From contig NZ_OZ035017.1 of the NCBI RefSeq assembly GCF_964031245.1, forward strand, positions 589,402 to 653,401: a DNA stretch of 64,000 nt. The letters are read 5' to 3'. Source of the DNA: Rickettsiella endosymbiont of Miltochrista miniata (GTDB lineage Bacteria; Pseudomonadota; Gammaproteobacteria; Diplorickettsiales; Diplorickettsiaceae). Of this stretch, positions 11,304-20,700 are shown in pieces (positions within the stretch are counted from its first letter, which is position 1; each line of letters opens with the position of its first letter). The notes under the pieces are model-generated. The model saw nothing but the letters and a program-made list of their open reading frames with translations. It did not search any database and was not told where the DNA came from. A program made the position numbers and the translations under genes.

Positions 11304-12521
11304 ATGAAAGAAAAATTTATACCTGCGGATAAGCAGAATTTTGATAGACGTGAACGATTTATTATATTGCATTATACCGTTTTAGAAGAAAAAGACTCGG
11401 TAGAAACATTAACTCGCGGTGGTGTTGGAGCGCATTTTTTAATTCCAAAGCAACCCTTTAAAGATGAAAATGGGCCATTTGATTATTATAAATTTGTAGA
11501 CATAAAAGATCGTGCTTATCATGCAGGTGCAAGTAATCTTGCAGGTAGAAATGGCTTAAACGATACCTCGATCGGGATCGAAATAGTTAACTATGGCTAT
11601 GGTTTAGTGCAAGACACAGGAAAAGTATTATTTACCTATCAAGTCCTAAATCAACTTAAAGATTTTATTACTGAAACTTTAAAAGAACAGGATAAAAATT
11701 TATACCAGCTTTTAATTGAAGAAAAATTATTAACTGCCTTTTTATCTGATATGACGCGTAGTTTAGTGCCACCAGCGGACCGTGAAGTCTATAAAGAAAA
11801 GATATCGCCAGAACTAATAGCTAAATACAAGAAATTAACTAAAGAATGGCATGAAAAAAACGATCCTTTTCAACATGTAGGAGACCTTTATCAATTAGAA
11901 AAGCAAGGCAAGCTTACCTGGGATGAATATACCGATCACCAAATTAATAGCATCGTATATCTTATTAAAGAAAAAATTGGACCTGAACTAATAATACAAG
12001 ATGAAAAAACTGGAAAAGTTTATTACCAAATCCCTCCTCAATTTATAACCGGCCATGCTGATATTGCACCGGGTAGAAAGACTGATCCTGGTACGCGTTT
12101 ATGGAAAAAATTAGCCGATCGAGGCATAGGTGCCTGGCCGGATGAGCAGCAGGTATCGAAGATTGAGAAGGAAATTCAGATTGAGCAAGGAACTGATTAT
12201 AAATGGATACAAGATAACCTACGGCATTATGGATACAAAATAGAAACAACGGGCCAATTTGATACACAAACTAAAGATGTCATCAGAGCTTTTCAAATGC
12301 ATTTTGAGCCTGAAAATTATTCTGGAGAACCTAGCGTAAGAACGATTAGCATCTTAGAAGCGTTAATTAAAAAATATTATCCAACCGTACAATCGAATTA
12401 TCCTCGCTGTTTTAGTTCAGCCGCTGAAAAAAAAAGTAACTTCTTTAGTAGGAAGGAAAATAGTACAGGATCAGAAACAAATAATCACATGACTCCTTAT
12501 AATTGTTGTGTAATTAGTTAA
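11304..12521 (+). CDS. N-acetylmuramoyl-L-alanine amidase (AmiD-like) with C-terminal peptidoglycan-binding domain
   Basis: 405-residue amidase_2/PGRP-fold protein that should cut the bond between MurNAc and the stem peptide. Zinc and catalytic positions are visible: the first histidine in ILHYT, and the late histidine with HADIAPGRKTDPG. A domain resembling PG_binding_1 lies near residues 290-370 (IQDNLRHYGYKIETTGQFD). A charged insertion of about 80 residues (roughly 140-225) separates the two halves of the catalytic domain. No signal peptide or lipobox is present at either possible start, unlike periplasmic AmiD. The ATG at 11304 is favoured because GGGGA lies 5 bases upstream. Confidence 0.85.
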   Translation: MKEKFIPADKQNFDRRERFIILHYTVLEEKDSVETLTRGGVGAHFLIPKQPFKDENGPFDYYKFVDIKDRAYHAGASNLAGRNGLNDTSIGIEIVNYGYGLVQDTGKVLFTYQVLNQLKDFITETLKEQDKNLYQLLIEEKLLTAFLSDMTRSLVPPADREVYKEKISPELIAKYKKLTKEWHEKNDPFQHVGDLYQLEKQGKLTWDEYTDHQINSIVYLIKEKIGPELIIQDEKTGKVYYQIPPQFITGHADIAPGRKTDPGTRLWKKLADRGIGAWPDEQQVSKIEKEIQIEQGTDYKWIQDNLRHYGYKIETTGQFDTQTKDVIRAFQMHFEPENYSGEPSVRTISILEALIKKYYPTVQSNYPRCFSSAAEKKSNFFSRKENSTGSETNNHMTPYNCCVIS

Positions 12522-12537
12522 CAAGCTTATCTTTATG

Positions 12538-12581
12538 ACAATGTTGATCATACTTTTATTTGGTCAACATTGTTTCTTTTT
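12538..12581 (+). terminator. Intrinsic terminator after the amidase gene
   Basis: A 13-base arm, ACAATGTTGATCA (12538-12550), pairs with TGGTCAACATTGT (12561-12573) with one G-T pair across a 10-base loop. It is followed by a T-rich run. It starts 16 bases after the amidase stop. Confidence 0.85.
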
Positions 12582-12692
12582 CATTATCTATTTTTTTTTA
12601 CAAACATCCATATTGTTAACTTTTCTTGCGTGTAATAAGTTACTCACCAGTGCGTAACTTGTTGTATAAGCTGTGAAAAAGCGCTTGAAAAC

Positions 12693-12702
12693 TTGTGGAT
12701 AA
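12693..12702 (-). promoter_or_regulatory. Perfect DnaA box
   Basis: TTGTGGATAA on the plus strand reads TTATCCACAA on the minus strand, matching the consensus TTATNCACA exactly. It lies about 10 bases before the candidate -35 of the downstream small gene. Only one perfect copy was found, so control of transcription by DnaA is more likely than an origin. Confidence 0.5.
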
Positions 12703-12711
12703 TGCAATCTT

Positions 12712-12742
12712 TTGCTAAAATTGTTATACGTGATTGTATAAA
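12712..12742 (+). promoter_or_regulatory. Candidate promoter for the small-gene pair
   Basis: TTGCTA at 12712-12717 and TATAAA at 12737-12742 are spaced by 19 bases, slightly long, with a TG directly before the -10. Two palindromes lie just downstream of the expected start of transcription. Confidence 0.35.
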
Positions 12743-12765
12743 ATAATGTAAGTAAAATTCACAAC

Positions 12766-12808
12766 ACTATATATAGTTGTTTGAAAAAAAATTAACACTA
12801 TATTTAGT
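12766..12808. promoter_or_regulatory. Two related operator-like palindromes
   Basis: ACTATATATAGT (12766-12777) is a perfect palindrome and ACTATATTTAGT (12797-12808) is nearly so. Both are preceded by AAC, and their centres are 31 bases apart, about three helical turns. They follow the candidate promoter at 12712-12742, which fits a repressor binding as a pair of dimers. The binding protein is unknown. Confidence 0.4.
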
Positions 12809-13021
12809 GAGGATGGTTTTTACGACTTATGCATCAAAAATTTCAAAAAAATTGATGCTACCCAAATCTAACAAATAAAAGCTTCACTCAAGTCAAACAT
12901 TTAAGAGCTCAAAAGCCTACTCAGTATCGAAGTATCTGGATTGCCTAATTCCAAAAATCACTATCATCAACAATCAAAATATTAAGCAGCAATCTAAAGA
13001 AAATGGTTCCAAGGGGGATAT

Positions 13022-13270
13022 ATGTTTAGTAAAGCTAGTAATAAGCGTAGTTTGTTAAGCTATTCGGGAAATGCGGCATTTAAAAAACGTATTGCACCAA
13101 AAATAGCGGCTCATATTGAAAGGCCTATTAATGTCTGTTTAAGTGGCGAAGATGCCTGCTTAAATAAATGGCTGTTGGACAATCTAAGTACCATACTGCC
13201 GATACATATCACTTTAGCGACGGGTCGGTCCTCACAGAGGATTGCAAAGTCATATCCTAAAAAGGCTTAA
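13022..13270 (+). CDS. Small basic protein of unknown function (82 aa)
   Basis: 82 residues with a strong ribosome binding site (AAGGGGG about 6 bases before the ATG), which supports real translation. The N-terminal third is basic (MFSKASNKRSLLSYSGNAAF). The middle contains a short segment that looks like a beta-alpha unit, and the tail is Ser/Arg/Lys-rich. There is no membrane segment or known motif. It sits behind the structured leader at 12582-13021 and one base before the next small gene, with which it likely forms a two-gene unit. It could also be a fragment of a longer protein. Confidence 0.6.
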   Translation: MFSKASNKRSLLSYSGNAAFKKRIAPKIAAHIERPINVCLSGEDACLNKWLLDNLSTILPIHITLATGRSSQRIAKSYPKKA

Positions 13271-13271
13271 T

Positions 13272-13478
13272 ATGAGTAAAGTAAAGATTATTCTATCTGA
13301 CGGTACAGAGTTTGAGCATGATTTTGGCTGTAATAACCATTATGCTGAGATGTTTCAAATTATTCGTGAAATTATTGGTATTGATTCAAGAGTAAAGTGG
13401 TTTAAAGATTTAAAAGATGAATTTTATAATATACAATGCTTTGGCGATGTTAAAGTGGATATTTCAAAAAATAATTAA
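13272..13478 (+). CDS. Small acidic protein of unknown function (68 aa)
   Basis: 68 residues beginning MSKVKIILSDGTEFEHDFG and containing an aromatic-rich middle (VKWFKDLKDEF). It starts one base after the TAA of the preceding small gene; AAGG lies upstream, inside that gene's end, suggesting coupled translation. The domain is not recognised. A short repeat follows it and a glycosyltransferase gene begins 145 bases later, so it is probably unrelated to the polysaccharide genes. Confidence 0.55.
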   Translation: MSKVKIILSDGTEFEHDFGCNNHYAEMFQIIREIIGIDSRVKWFKDLKDEFYNIQCFGDVKVDISKNN

Positions 13479-13540
13479 AAATTATCTTAACTAGATATTG
13501 AACATCGTATGATTTGATTGGAAAGCCCATGAAAAATCAT

Positions 13541-13590
13541 CGTCATAGCGAGTGAATATGGATTGCCGCGCGCTACGCGCTCGCAATGAC
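13541..13590. repeat. Palindromic intergenic repeat, copy 2 (inverted, shortened)
   Basis: This copy matches the reverse complement of the repeat at 5265-5336, from CGTCATAGCGAG to GCTCGCAATGAC, but lacks about 22 bases from one half. The inner palindrome GCGCGCTACGCGC is kept. It lies between a small unknown gene and the GT9 gene. Confidence 0.8.
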
Positions 13591-13623
13591 AAGGAAGTCA
13601 TCTGCTAAAAATTTATAAAGGAT

Positions 13624-14715
13624 ATGGTCAAATCACCGCCAGGAAGGCTTTTAATCATTTGTACTCGTCGCATTGGCGATGTTTTACTCATTACTCCATT
13701 AATTCGAACCTTTAAACGTCATTGGCCAGAAGCTAAGATTGATCTATTAGTCTTTAAAGGTACCGAGTCTATACTTCATGCAAATCCCGATATACAAAAT
13801 ATTCTTACCATTGAAGAACATCCTGATTTTTTACAGCATTGCCAGCTAATAAAAAAAATTTTTCGTGTTTATGATGTAGCGGTATCTACATTACCTGGAG
13901 ATAAAACCACGCTATATGCTTATTGTGCCGCTAAGTATCGCATCGGGATGTTAGGTGCAGATAAAAGTCGCTGGTGGAAGCGTCTATTACTCTCTGAAGC
14001 CGTGGAATATGATGGTATTTCTACGCATACGGTATTAATGAATTTACGTTTGGCAGAAATTTTACAGTTAAATCTTTGTTCAGAAATTGTTATTGCTTGG
14101 CAGGAAAAAGATTCTCAGAAAGTAATGCAACTGGTTGATACGAATAAAAAATTAGCTATTTTACATCTGCGTCCTAAATTTTCCTATAAAGAATGGATTA
14201 AAGAAGGTTGGGTAGGCGTAGCAAATTGGTTATTACAAATTGGTTATACGATTGTTTTAACCGGAGATAAACAGGAGTCAGAAGAAAAAATGGCGGAAGA
14301 ACTGCTGGATAGGCTGCCCGAAGGTGCTATTAACATGGTGGGCTATTTAAGCCTGAACCAAGTCGGTTTCTTATTGAGTAAGGCTAAAATTTATATTGGT
14401 CCGGACACCGTGGTAACGCATATGGCAGCTGCGTTAGGTATTCCAACCATGGCCTTATTTGGTCCCAGTAATCCAGTAAAATGGGGTCCTTGGCCAAAAG
14501 CCTGGACATTAAGCAATCCATTTGTTCGGGTCGGTTCTCAGCACAGAAATAATGTTTACTTGATGCAAGGTTCTGGAATTTGTGTTCCTTGTTTCCAGGA
14601 AGGCTGTGATCAACATATTCGAAGTCGTAGCCAATGTTTGGAAAATTTAACCGCCGAACAAGTGATTAATAAAGTCAGACTATTAATTAATCAACCGGAT
14701 ATACCTTCTATTTAA
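13624..14715 (+). CDS. GT9-family heptosyltransferase (LPS core)
   Basis: 363-residue glycosyltransferase family 9 protein, expected to transfer an ADP-heptose-type sugar to the LPS inner core on the cytoplasmic face. The N-terminus has RLLIICTRRIGDVLLITPLI, the typical GT9 acceptor-side start. The C-terminal half has LHLRPKFSYKEW and the conserved GPDTVVTHMAAALGIPT followed by ALFGPSNPVKWGP. Similar to the WaaQ/RfaF group, but the exact position of the heptose cannot be read from sequence. It begins a run of LPS-core genes continuing to 17708. Confidence 0.85.
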   Translation: MVKSPPGRLLIICTRRIGDVLLITPLIRTFKRHWPEAKIDLLVFKGTESILHANPDIQNILTIEEHPDFLQHCQLIKKIFRVYDVAVSTLPGDKTTLYAYCAAKYRIGMLGADKSRWWKRLLLSEAVEYDGISTHTVLMNLRLAEILQLNLCSEIVIAWQEKDSQKVMQLVDTNKKLAILHLRPKFSYKEWIKEGWVGVANWLLQIGYTIVLTGDKQESEEKMAEELLDRLPEGAINMVGYLSLNQVGFLLSKAKIYIGPDTVVTHMAAALGIPTMALFGPSNPVKWGPWPKAWTLSNPFVRVGSQHRNNVYLMQGSGICVPCFQEGCDQHIRSRSQCLENLTAEQVINKVRLLINQPDIPSI

Positions 14716-14725
14716 CCACATTGCT

Positions 14726-14797
14726 CGTCATTGTGAGCACCGTAGGTGCGTGGCAATCCCTGGATGGCTACGCTCATTACATTCGCTCGCCATGACG
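14726..14797. repeat. Palindromic intergenic repeat, copy 3
   Basis: 72 bases in the same orientation as the copy at 5265-5336, running from CGTCATTGTGAGCAC to TCGCTCGCCATGACG. Several changes are seen, including compensating ones inside the inner stem (CACCGTAGGTGCGTG replaces GCGCGTAGCGCGCGG), which keep pairing possible. It lies between two glycosyltransferase genes. Confidence 0.82.
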
Positions 14798-14896
14798 GTA
14801 ATTTTTTTAAACGTTTCCAGAGATTAACCTCCTAGCGCTACCTATCTAATGGGTATATGGTATATTCTGCAGTTTTCTGAGTTTTTAAAAAATTAT

Positions 14897-15664
14897 ATGC
14901 TAGCGTTAAGCGTAATTGTAATAGTAAAAGATGCGGCAATGGATATCCAACGTTGTTTGGAGTCCGTAAAATGGGCGGATGAGATTATCGTTCTGGACTC
15001 AGGAAGCCAAGATAATACCTTAGAAATTTGTCGGCAATATACGCAGAATATTTTTTCAACTGACTGGCCGGGATTTGGTATACAAAAGAATCGAGCTTTA
15101 AACAAAGCGCAAGGAAAATGGGTGTTATCTATCGATGCAGATGAGTATTTAAGTGATAGATTAATTGCGGAAATAAAACGCATTATTTCGAAAGCTGAGA
15201 ATCGACTCGATGCTTATGCCATTAAACGAGTTTCTTTTTTTTGCGGAAAAAAAATTCGTTTTGGTGATTGGGGTAGAGATAGAGTCGTTAGACTATTTCT
15301 TCGATTACCTCATATCCGATTTACACCAGCGATTATTCATGAGCATTTGAATGGATACGCGCATTTGGGTAATTTAAAAGCAGTGATTTTTCATGATACG
15401 ATGAAAAATATTAGTCAAGTACTCATTAAATTGGAGAATTATACCAATTATTGGGCACAATTGGCTTATCAAAAACATAAAAATTCGGGTCCGTTGAAAG
15501 CAATTTTACATGCAATATGGAGTTTTATTCGTGGTTATTTTTTACATCTAGGTTTTTTAGATGGTCGTGAAGGGTTCATATTAGCAATCTCTAATGCAGT
15601 AGGTGTTTTTTATCGTTATGTAAAATTAATATATATTTATCCAGGGAAAAACCATGTCTGTTGA
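14897..15664 (+). CDS. GT2-family LPS core glycosyltransferase (WaaE/KdtX-like)
   Basis: 255-residue GT-A fold glycosyltransferase. LSVIVIVKDAAMDIQRCLESV and DEIIVLDSGSQDNTLEIC form the nucleotide-binding part, and SIDADEYLS carries the metal-binding acidic residues. Overall form matches the WaaE/LgtF group that adds glucose to inner-core heptose. The ATG at 14897 is chosen because it gives the family's typical start right before the first strand; a longer frame from 14849 has no ribosome site. The 3' end overlaps the ligase gene by 11 bases, suggesting an operon. Confidence 0.82.
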   Translation: MLALSVIVIVKDAAMDIQRCLESVKWADEIIVLDSGSQDNTLEICRQYTQNIFSTDWPGFGIQKNRALNKAQGKWVLSIDADEYLSDRLIAEIKRIISKAENRLDAYAIKRVSFFCGKKIRFGDWGRDRVVRLFLRLPHIRFTPAIIHEHLNGYAHLGNLKAVIFHDTMKNISQVLIKLENYTNYWAQLAYQKHKNSGPLKAILHAIWSFIRGYFLHLGFLDGREGFILAISNAVGVFYRYVKLIYIYPGKNHVC

Positions 15665-16886
15665 TGCATTGACTCCATCTCGTCCACTAAGAGATTATTT
15701 TCAACGGCTCAGTCAAATTTTTGCCGTGGCGACCGCATTTGTACTGCCAATATCAACGGCTGCATTGATGATTTTTTTCTCAGCAACGGTGCTATGCTGT
15801 TTATTAGCGGGGAATTGGTATGAAAAATATCTAATTTTGCGTTATAACCCGATGGCCTTGATGTTTATAGTATTTTTTGCATTATTTCTGATAGGGCTTA
15901 CTTATACCACGGTGCCACGACCGGTAGGTTTACATACAATAACAAAATACAGTAAATTTTTGCTAGGATTTTTTTTATTTAGTACGTTTCGAAACGAAAA
16001 AACCGCTGTTGCTGCTTTTTTTGCATTTTTAGTAGCGGCGAGTATAACGCTGCTACTTTCTTTCATTAAATTTTTTGGCCATAGTGATTTACTGCATCGT
16101 TTTACTTCAGACTCTGGCGTTTTTAAAGATCATATTTTTACCGGGTTTTTATTTGCATTTAGCAGTTATTGCTTTGCGGTGTTTGCATTCTCAATCAAAA
16201 ATGCTTGGCGATGGTTGTTTGTTTTATTATTTTTAGTAACGACTTATAACGTATTATTTATAAATCTAAGTCGCTCGGGTTACGTGGTGTTATTTAGTTT
16301 ACTGTTGTTATTAGCTAGTCAACTATATACTTGGAAAGGTTTATTAGCGGGGCTATTAATTTCAATTTTTTTATGTGGCAGTCTATTATTTTTACCCGCT
16401 AATTTTAAGGAACGCCTCAATTTAGCGCACAGCGAAATTACACAATATGAACACGGAAGTTTTGCTACTTCGGTAGGCTTACGTTTAGAGTTTTATCATA
16501 ATAGCTTGAAACTATTAAAAGAACATCCTTGGATGGGAACTGGCACCGGAAGTTTTGCGCAGGATTATTTAGCGCTTACACAAGATAAGCAATTTGCTAC
16601 CAAAAATCCGCATAATGAATATCTAAATATTGCGGTTCAATTTGGCCTATTAGGTGTTGTTATTTTATTAGGCATGTTTATTGTTCATGCCTGGACAAGC
16701 TTTCGCTTGCAAGGCTTGCGTCAATATTTTGCCCAAGCGGTGCTGGTATCTATAGCAGTAGGTTCATTGTTTAATTCATGGCTGATGGATGTCACGCAAG
16801 GTTGTTTTTATGTTATTTTTACCGCTTTATTGTTTGCAGGCTTAACTTATAAATCCAAGGATAAAGATATTTTGAAATCAAATTAA
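15654..16886 (+). CDS. waaL: O-antigen ligase (WaaL/Wzy_C family) membrane protein
   Basis: 410 residues with about ten to twelve hydrophobic segments. The long periplasmic loop near residues 255-325 carries the Wzy_C hallmark PHNEYLNIAVQFGLLG, with GTGTGSFAQDY before it. Ligases of this type join undecaprenyl-linked O-antigen to lipid A-core in the periplasm. The companion core genes on both sides favour ligase over polymerase, although the two share the same domain. It overlaps the preceding glycosyltransferase gene by 11 bases and ends 6 bases from a convergent gene. Confidence 0.78.
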   Translation: MSVDALTPSRPLRDYFQRLSQIFAVATAFVLPISTAALMIFFSATVLCCLLAGNWYEKYLILRYNPMALMFIVFFALFLIGLTYTTVPRPVGLHTITKYSKFLLGFFLFSTFRNEKTAVAAFFAFLVAASITLLLSFIKFFGHSDLLHRFTSDSGVFKDHIFTGFLFAFSSYCFAVFAFSIKNAWRWLFVLLFLVTTYNVLFINLSRSGYVVLFSLLLLLASQLYTWKGLLAGLLISIFLCGSLLFLPANFKERLNLAHSEITQYEHGSFATSVGLRLEFYHNSLKLLKEHPWMGTGTGSFAQDYLALTQDKQFATKNPHNEYLNIAVQFGLLGVVILLGMFIVHAWTSFRLQGLRQYFAQAVLVSIAVGSLFNSWLMDVTQGCFYVIFTALLFAGLTYKSKDKDILKSN

Positions 16887-16892
16887 TTTAGC

Positions 16893-17708
16893 TTAGTTTA
16901 AACCAATTTTTGCACGAATTTGTTGATTTTCAATTATTTGTTTGAGTAAATTAAGATTGATTTGTTCTTTTTCGCGATCATTTTGCTGATGCCATAAGTG
17001 AATAACAGGTGTGGCGAATTTTCCAGATTTACGGTAAATGCCCGCGCGAATTAAACGTATCACTAAGTCTGAGTCTTCATAGCCCCATCCTATAAAGCTT
17101 TCGTCAAAACCATTGACGCTCAAAAAATCTTCTTTCCACAGACCTAAATTACAACTTTTTGCTCCCTGCCAATGTTTAGCGTGTAATTTGCGTAATTTAT
17201 TTGATCGGATACGTAATAAAGGAAATAGACGATTGGATTGGCGATGAAAATAATGTAATAGCCATTCTAGCGCTGAGTCCTTATAAATAGGCAAAAGTTC
17301 CTGCAGAATTTTTTGCGTAAATTGCTTTTCTAGTAATAGTCGGTGACCAGAAACAAACCAATTTGGTTCAGCTAATAAGCGGTGGGTTTCAATAAAATCT
17401 GGAAAAGGCACACAATCGCCATCTAAAAAAATAAGATAATTACTATTGGCGCACAGAGAAGCTTTGTTGCGGATTTTAGCGGCTTGAAAGCCTTCATCTT
17501 TTTGCCAAATATGTTGCAGTGGATAATTAAGTTGGTTTTGTAATTGGCCAATTAATAGCCGCGTTTCATCGGTAGAACCATCGTCAGCCACGATGACTTG
17601 ATTTGGTAATTGCGTTTGTTGTGCCAGGGCCAACAAAACTAAATGTAAGGCGTCGGGACGATTGTAGGTAGTCACGATGACAGAAATACTTGGCGATTTT
17701 AATGACAT
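16893..17708 (-). CDS. GT2-family glycosyltransferase with galactosyltransferase-type C-terminus
   Basis: 271 residues. The N-terminal GT-A domain starts SISVIVTTYNRPDALHLVL, with VIVADDGSTDETR and the metal site LIFLDGDCVPFPDF. A C-terminal Glyco_transf_7C-like motif, GWGYEDSDLVIRLIRAG, is clear. Its sugar donor and acceptor are unknown; position beside the waaL-like gene suggests work on LPS core. It is convergent with waaL (6-base gap) and divergent from yhdP. Confidence 0.85.
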   Translation of the reverse strand: MSLKSPSISVIVTTYNRPDALHLVLLALAQQTQLPNQVIVADDGSTDETRLLIGQLQNQLNYPLQHIWQKDEGFQAAKIRNKASLCANSNYLIFLDGDCVPFPDFIETHRLLAEPNWFVSGHRLLLEKQFTQKILQELLPIYKDSALEWLLHYFHRQSNRLFPLLRIRSNKLRKLHAKHWQGAKSCNLGLWKEDFLSVNGFDESFIGWGYEDSDLVIRLIRAGIYRKSGKFATPVIHLWHQQNDREKEQINLNLLKQIIENQQIRAKIGLN

Positions 17709-17786
17709 GATGACCTTGATCAGCGGATTATCATTCGTGCTAAAAAAACAAAAATTTTAAAGTGTTTTAAAGTATAATGAGTATAT

Positions 17787-20700
17787 ATGAAACAACTCCT
17801 GTATTCACTATCACGCTTACTCATCGTATTTTTAACGAGTAGTATTGTTTTTTTTGCCTTGGTAGTCGTTACAGGACGAATTTTAACCCCTTATCTGAAC
17901 AAACAAGTACAAGGAGTTTCTAATTTAGCCGCTAGAGTTTTGCACAAACCGGTACAAATTAAGCAATTTTCTGTGGCATGGCAGGGTTTAACGCCTATTT
18001 TTCATGGTTCTGATGTCATTATTTGGGATGACACGCGAACCTATCCTTTATTAAGCGTTAAACAGCTAAATATAGCTATCGATATCTTTCATAGTTTACT
18101 CAGCGGAAGTATTAAATTAGCTGCAATAAGTGTAAATGGTATTGAGTTAGTGGCACACCAAACTAAAGATAATCAATTGGTTTTCACTGGAATTAGCACA
18201 TTATTCGACCAATCTTCCTTACCCAATTCGAACGCCACGAATGAATTAATCGCTTGGTTTTTAGCTGAACCGCAACTAAGTTTAGACAATGTAGGTTTAA
18301 CATTTTATCCGAAATCGGGTCCGGTATGGCCACCGATGCGAATAATTTTGCTATTAAAAAATAGTGGCGATCGACATCAATTAAGTGGTCGTTTACGTTT
18401 TGTACAAGAAAAACTTTCCGAATTTAGTTTTAAAGTTGATTTGAAAGGATCTCCCTTATCATCTTCACAAAATCATCTGAGCGGACCCATTTATTTACAT
18501 GGCGAAAATGTTTTCCTCGATCGATGGTTTAATCAATGGAAACCCACATTGCAATTGCAAAACGCGCGAACCAATTTTAAAATATGGGCCGATTGGCAAT
18601 TTGATCATTTTACCCAATTTCAAGGTTTGATTAGTAGCTTACAGGCAGCATCAATAAAAATTAATAAACAACCCGCCATTACATTTTTACCTTTTTCCAC
18701 GCATATACTATGGCAAACTACTCAGCAAGATAGTTGGAGTATCGATGCTATCTTTCATGATTTTGGTGTGCAAGCTTGGCAAAAAATTCCAGGTATCCAA
18801 GGGTTAGATACCTATCTGCATATGACACCCACGATGGGAAATATTATTGCGCACGCTAATGATTGCAGGATAGATTTTAATAAGTTATTTAAAGCGCCGA
18901 TACATTTGGATAGTTTAACCAGTCAATTGAATTGGCAGCAAAAAGATGGGGAATGGATCATACAAGCCCCACAATTTGAAGCAACTAATCAGGATGTAGC
19001 GGTTAACTCACAATTTTCCTTGCTAATTTCTAAACTTGCTAGTCAGTCGCAGATTAGTTTATTGGCGCATATAAAAATACATAATTCGACGCATATTGCT
19101 TATTATTTGCCGCAAACACTATTAGGTCCAGAACTTAAGCATTGGCTGAGTACGGCTATTAATAAAGGCTCAGGTTTAGGGAGTTTAGTGTTACAAGGAC
19201 CAACTAATCAATTTCCTTTCGATCAACATAACGGAACTTTTTTAGTTGATGCCCAAATAACCGATGCTAATTTAAACTACCAGCGTGCTTGGCCTAGTTT
19301 GAAAAAAATCAATGGAGAACTTATTTTTTCGGGTCGGCAAATGCACGTTTTAATCGATACTGCAGAATTGCTGAATATAAATTTAAAGAATATTAAAGCA
19401 AATATACCCATCATTAAGAAAAATGTGCAGGGCATATTGCATATTGATAGCGGTGAGATGAATACGCGTTTAGAGAAAGGCCAAGCTTTTTTAGTGGCTA
19501 CACCACTTGCGAGAAGAACATTAGGTCAATTGAAAAACTTAATACTGGCTGGTCCTTTACAGCTTAGTATGCAAATAGCAATTCCTCTCGAATCGGGAAA
19601 ACAAAAATTAAATTTATTGGGGCGAGCGCAAATAGAAAATGCTAAATTAAAAATCCCCGCGCATGATATTCAATTAGATCAATTAACGGGACCCTTCACT
19701 TTTAATCAGGACGGCGTATCAGCACAAAAATTGACGGGAATTTTATGGAAAAAGCCCATAGAATTAACTATTCATTCCGCACCGAATCTGCAAATTATCA
19801 TTCATTATGATGATATTCTGACCAATTTAAAACCCGAACAAAATGGTTGGCGTTTTAGCATTGATAATCAAACCGCCAAAGGAACAGTGTTGATACCCAA
19901 TAGTAATTTACAACCGATCCTTGCTAATTTTGACATGATCAATTTAGACTCATCGATTGAGTCTAATGAAACCAATACTTGGAATTTTAAGCAATTACCG
20001 AAGATTAATTTAAGCGCGAGAGAAGTGCGTTATAAGGAAATTAATTTTGGAGCGGTACAATTAAAATTAAATCCCATATTGGGTGGCGTGTTAGTGAGAG
20101 AATTAAATGCGGGGGATGCAAATTATCATCTTATAGCAAGCGGAGCGTGGCATACTCAAGAACGTAACTCCACAGAATTAATCGGACAATTGGACAGTGC
20201 TAATTTAAGCAACTTTTTACGAAATTGGGGTTTGCCGGCGAGTATCGTCGCAGAACAAGCGCATATGCGATTTAATTTGAATTGGCAAGGAGCTCCCTAT
20301 CAGTTCAGTTTTACTAAACTCAGGGGTCATTTTTCTTTTAATGCGACTAACGGTCAGATAGTTGATATTGGATCCAGTAACGAAGCCAAGTTAAATTTCG
20401 GTCGATTACTTACTTTTTTAAGCATACAAAGTTTAACCAAACGCTTGCAGTTAGATTTTAGTGATTTAAAAACCAAAGGTTTTGATTTTACCAATTTACA
20501 GGGCAATTTTACGCTAAGAAATGGTAATGCCATTACGCGCGATGTCACTATTGAAGGACCCGTTGCTTCGATAAGCATTGCTGGTCGAATTGGTATGTTG
20601 AACAAGGATTATGACTTGGTTATTAAAGTGGTGCCGCATTTTACATCCAGTTTACCGGTAATAGTCGGTTTGGCGGGTGGTCCTGTTGCTGGAGTTGTCG

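Larger units (their letters stand above)
12582..13021. other. Structured non-coding leader region
   Basis: This 440-base stretch carries no convincing gene. It holds a perfect DnaA-box sequence, a candidate promoter, two similar palindromes and a small hairpin (12831-12837 GCATCAA pairing with 12852-12858 TTGATGC). A short inverted repeat, AAGTTAC/GTAACTT, lies at 12637-12660. The region ends with AAGGGGG just before the small gene at 13022, so much of it may be that gene's 5' leader. Very short frames inside it, such as a 21-codon frame from 12814, have badly spaced ribosome sites. Confidence 0.55.

Noticed and set aside
11304-12521. Phage endolysin
   Set aside because: No holin, phage structural genes or integrase are nearby, and the domain order fits chromosomal AmiD-like enzymes.
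12582-13021. Replication origin (oriC) because of a perfect DnaA box and AT-rich DNA
   Set aside because: Only one perfect DnaA box was found, with no cluster of boxes and no dnaA, dnaN, gidA or parA gene nearby.
13022-13478. Toxin-antitoxin pair formed by the two small genes
   Set aside because: Size and coupling fit, but neither protein shows a known toxin or antitoxin fold such as RelE, PIN or AbrB.
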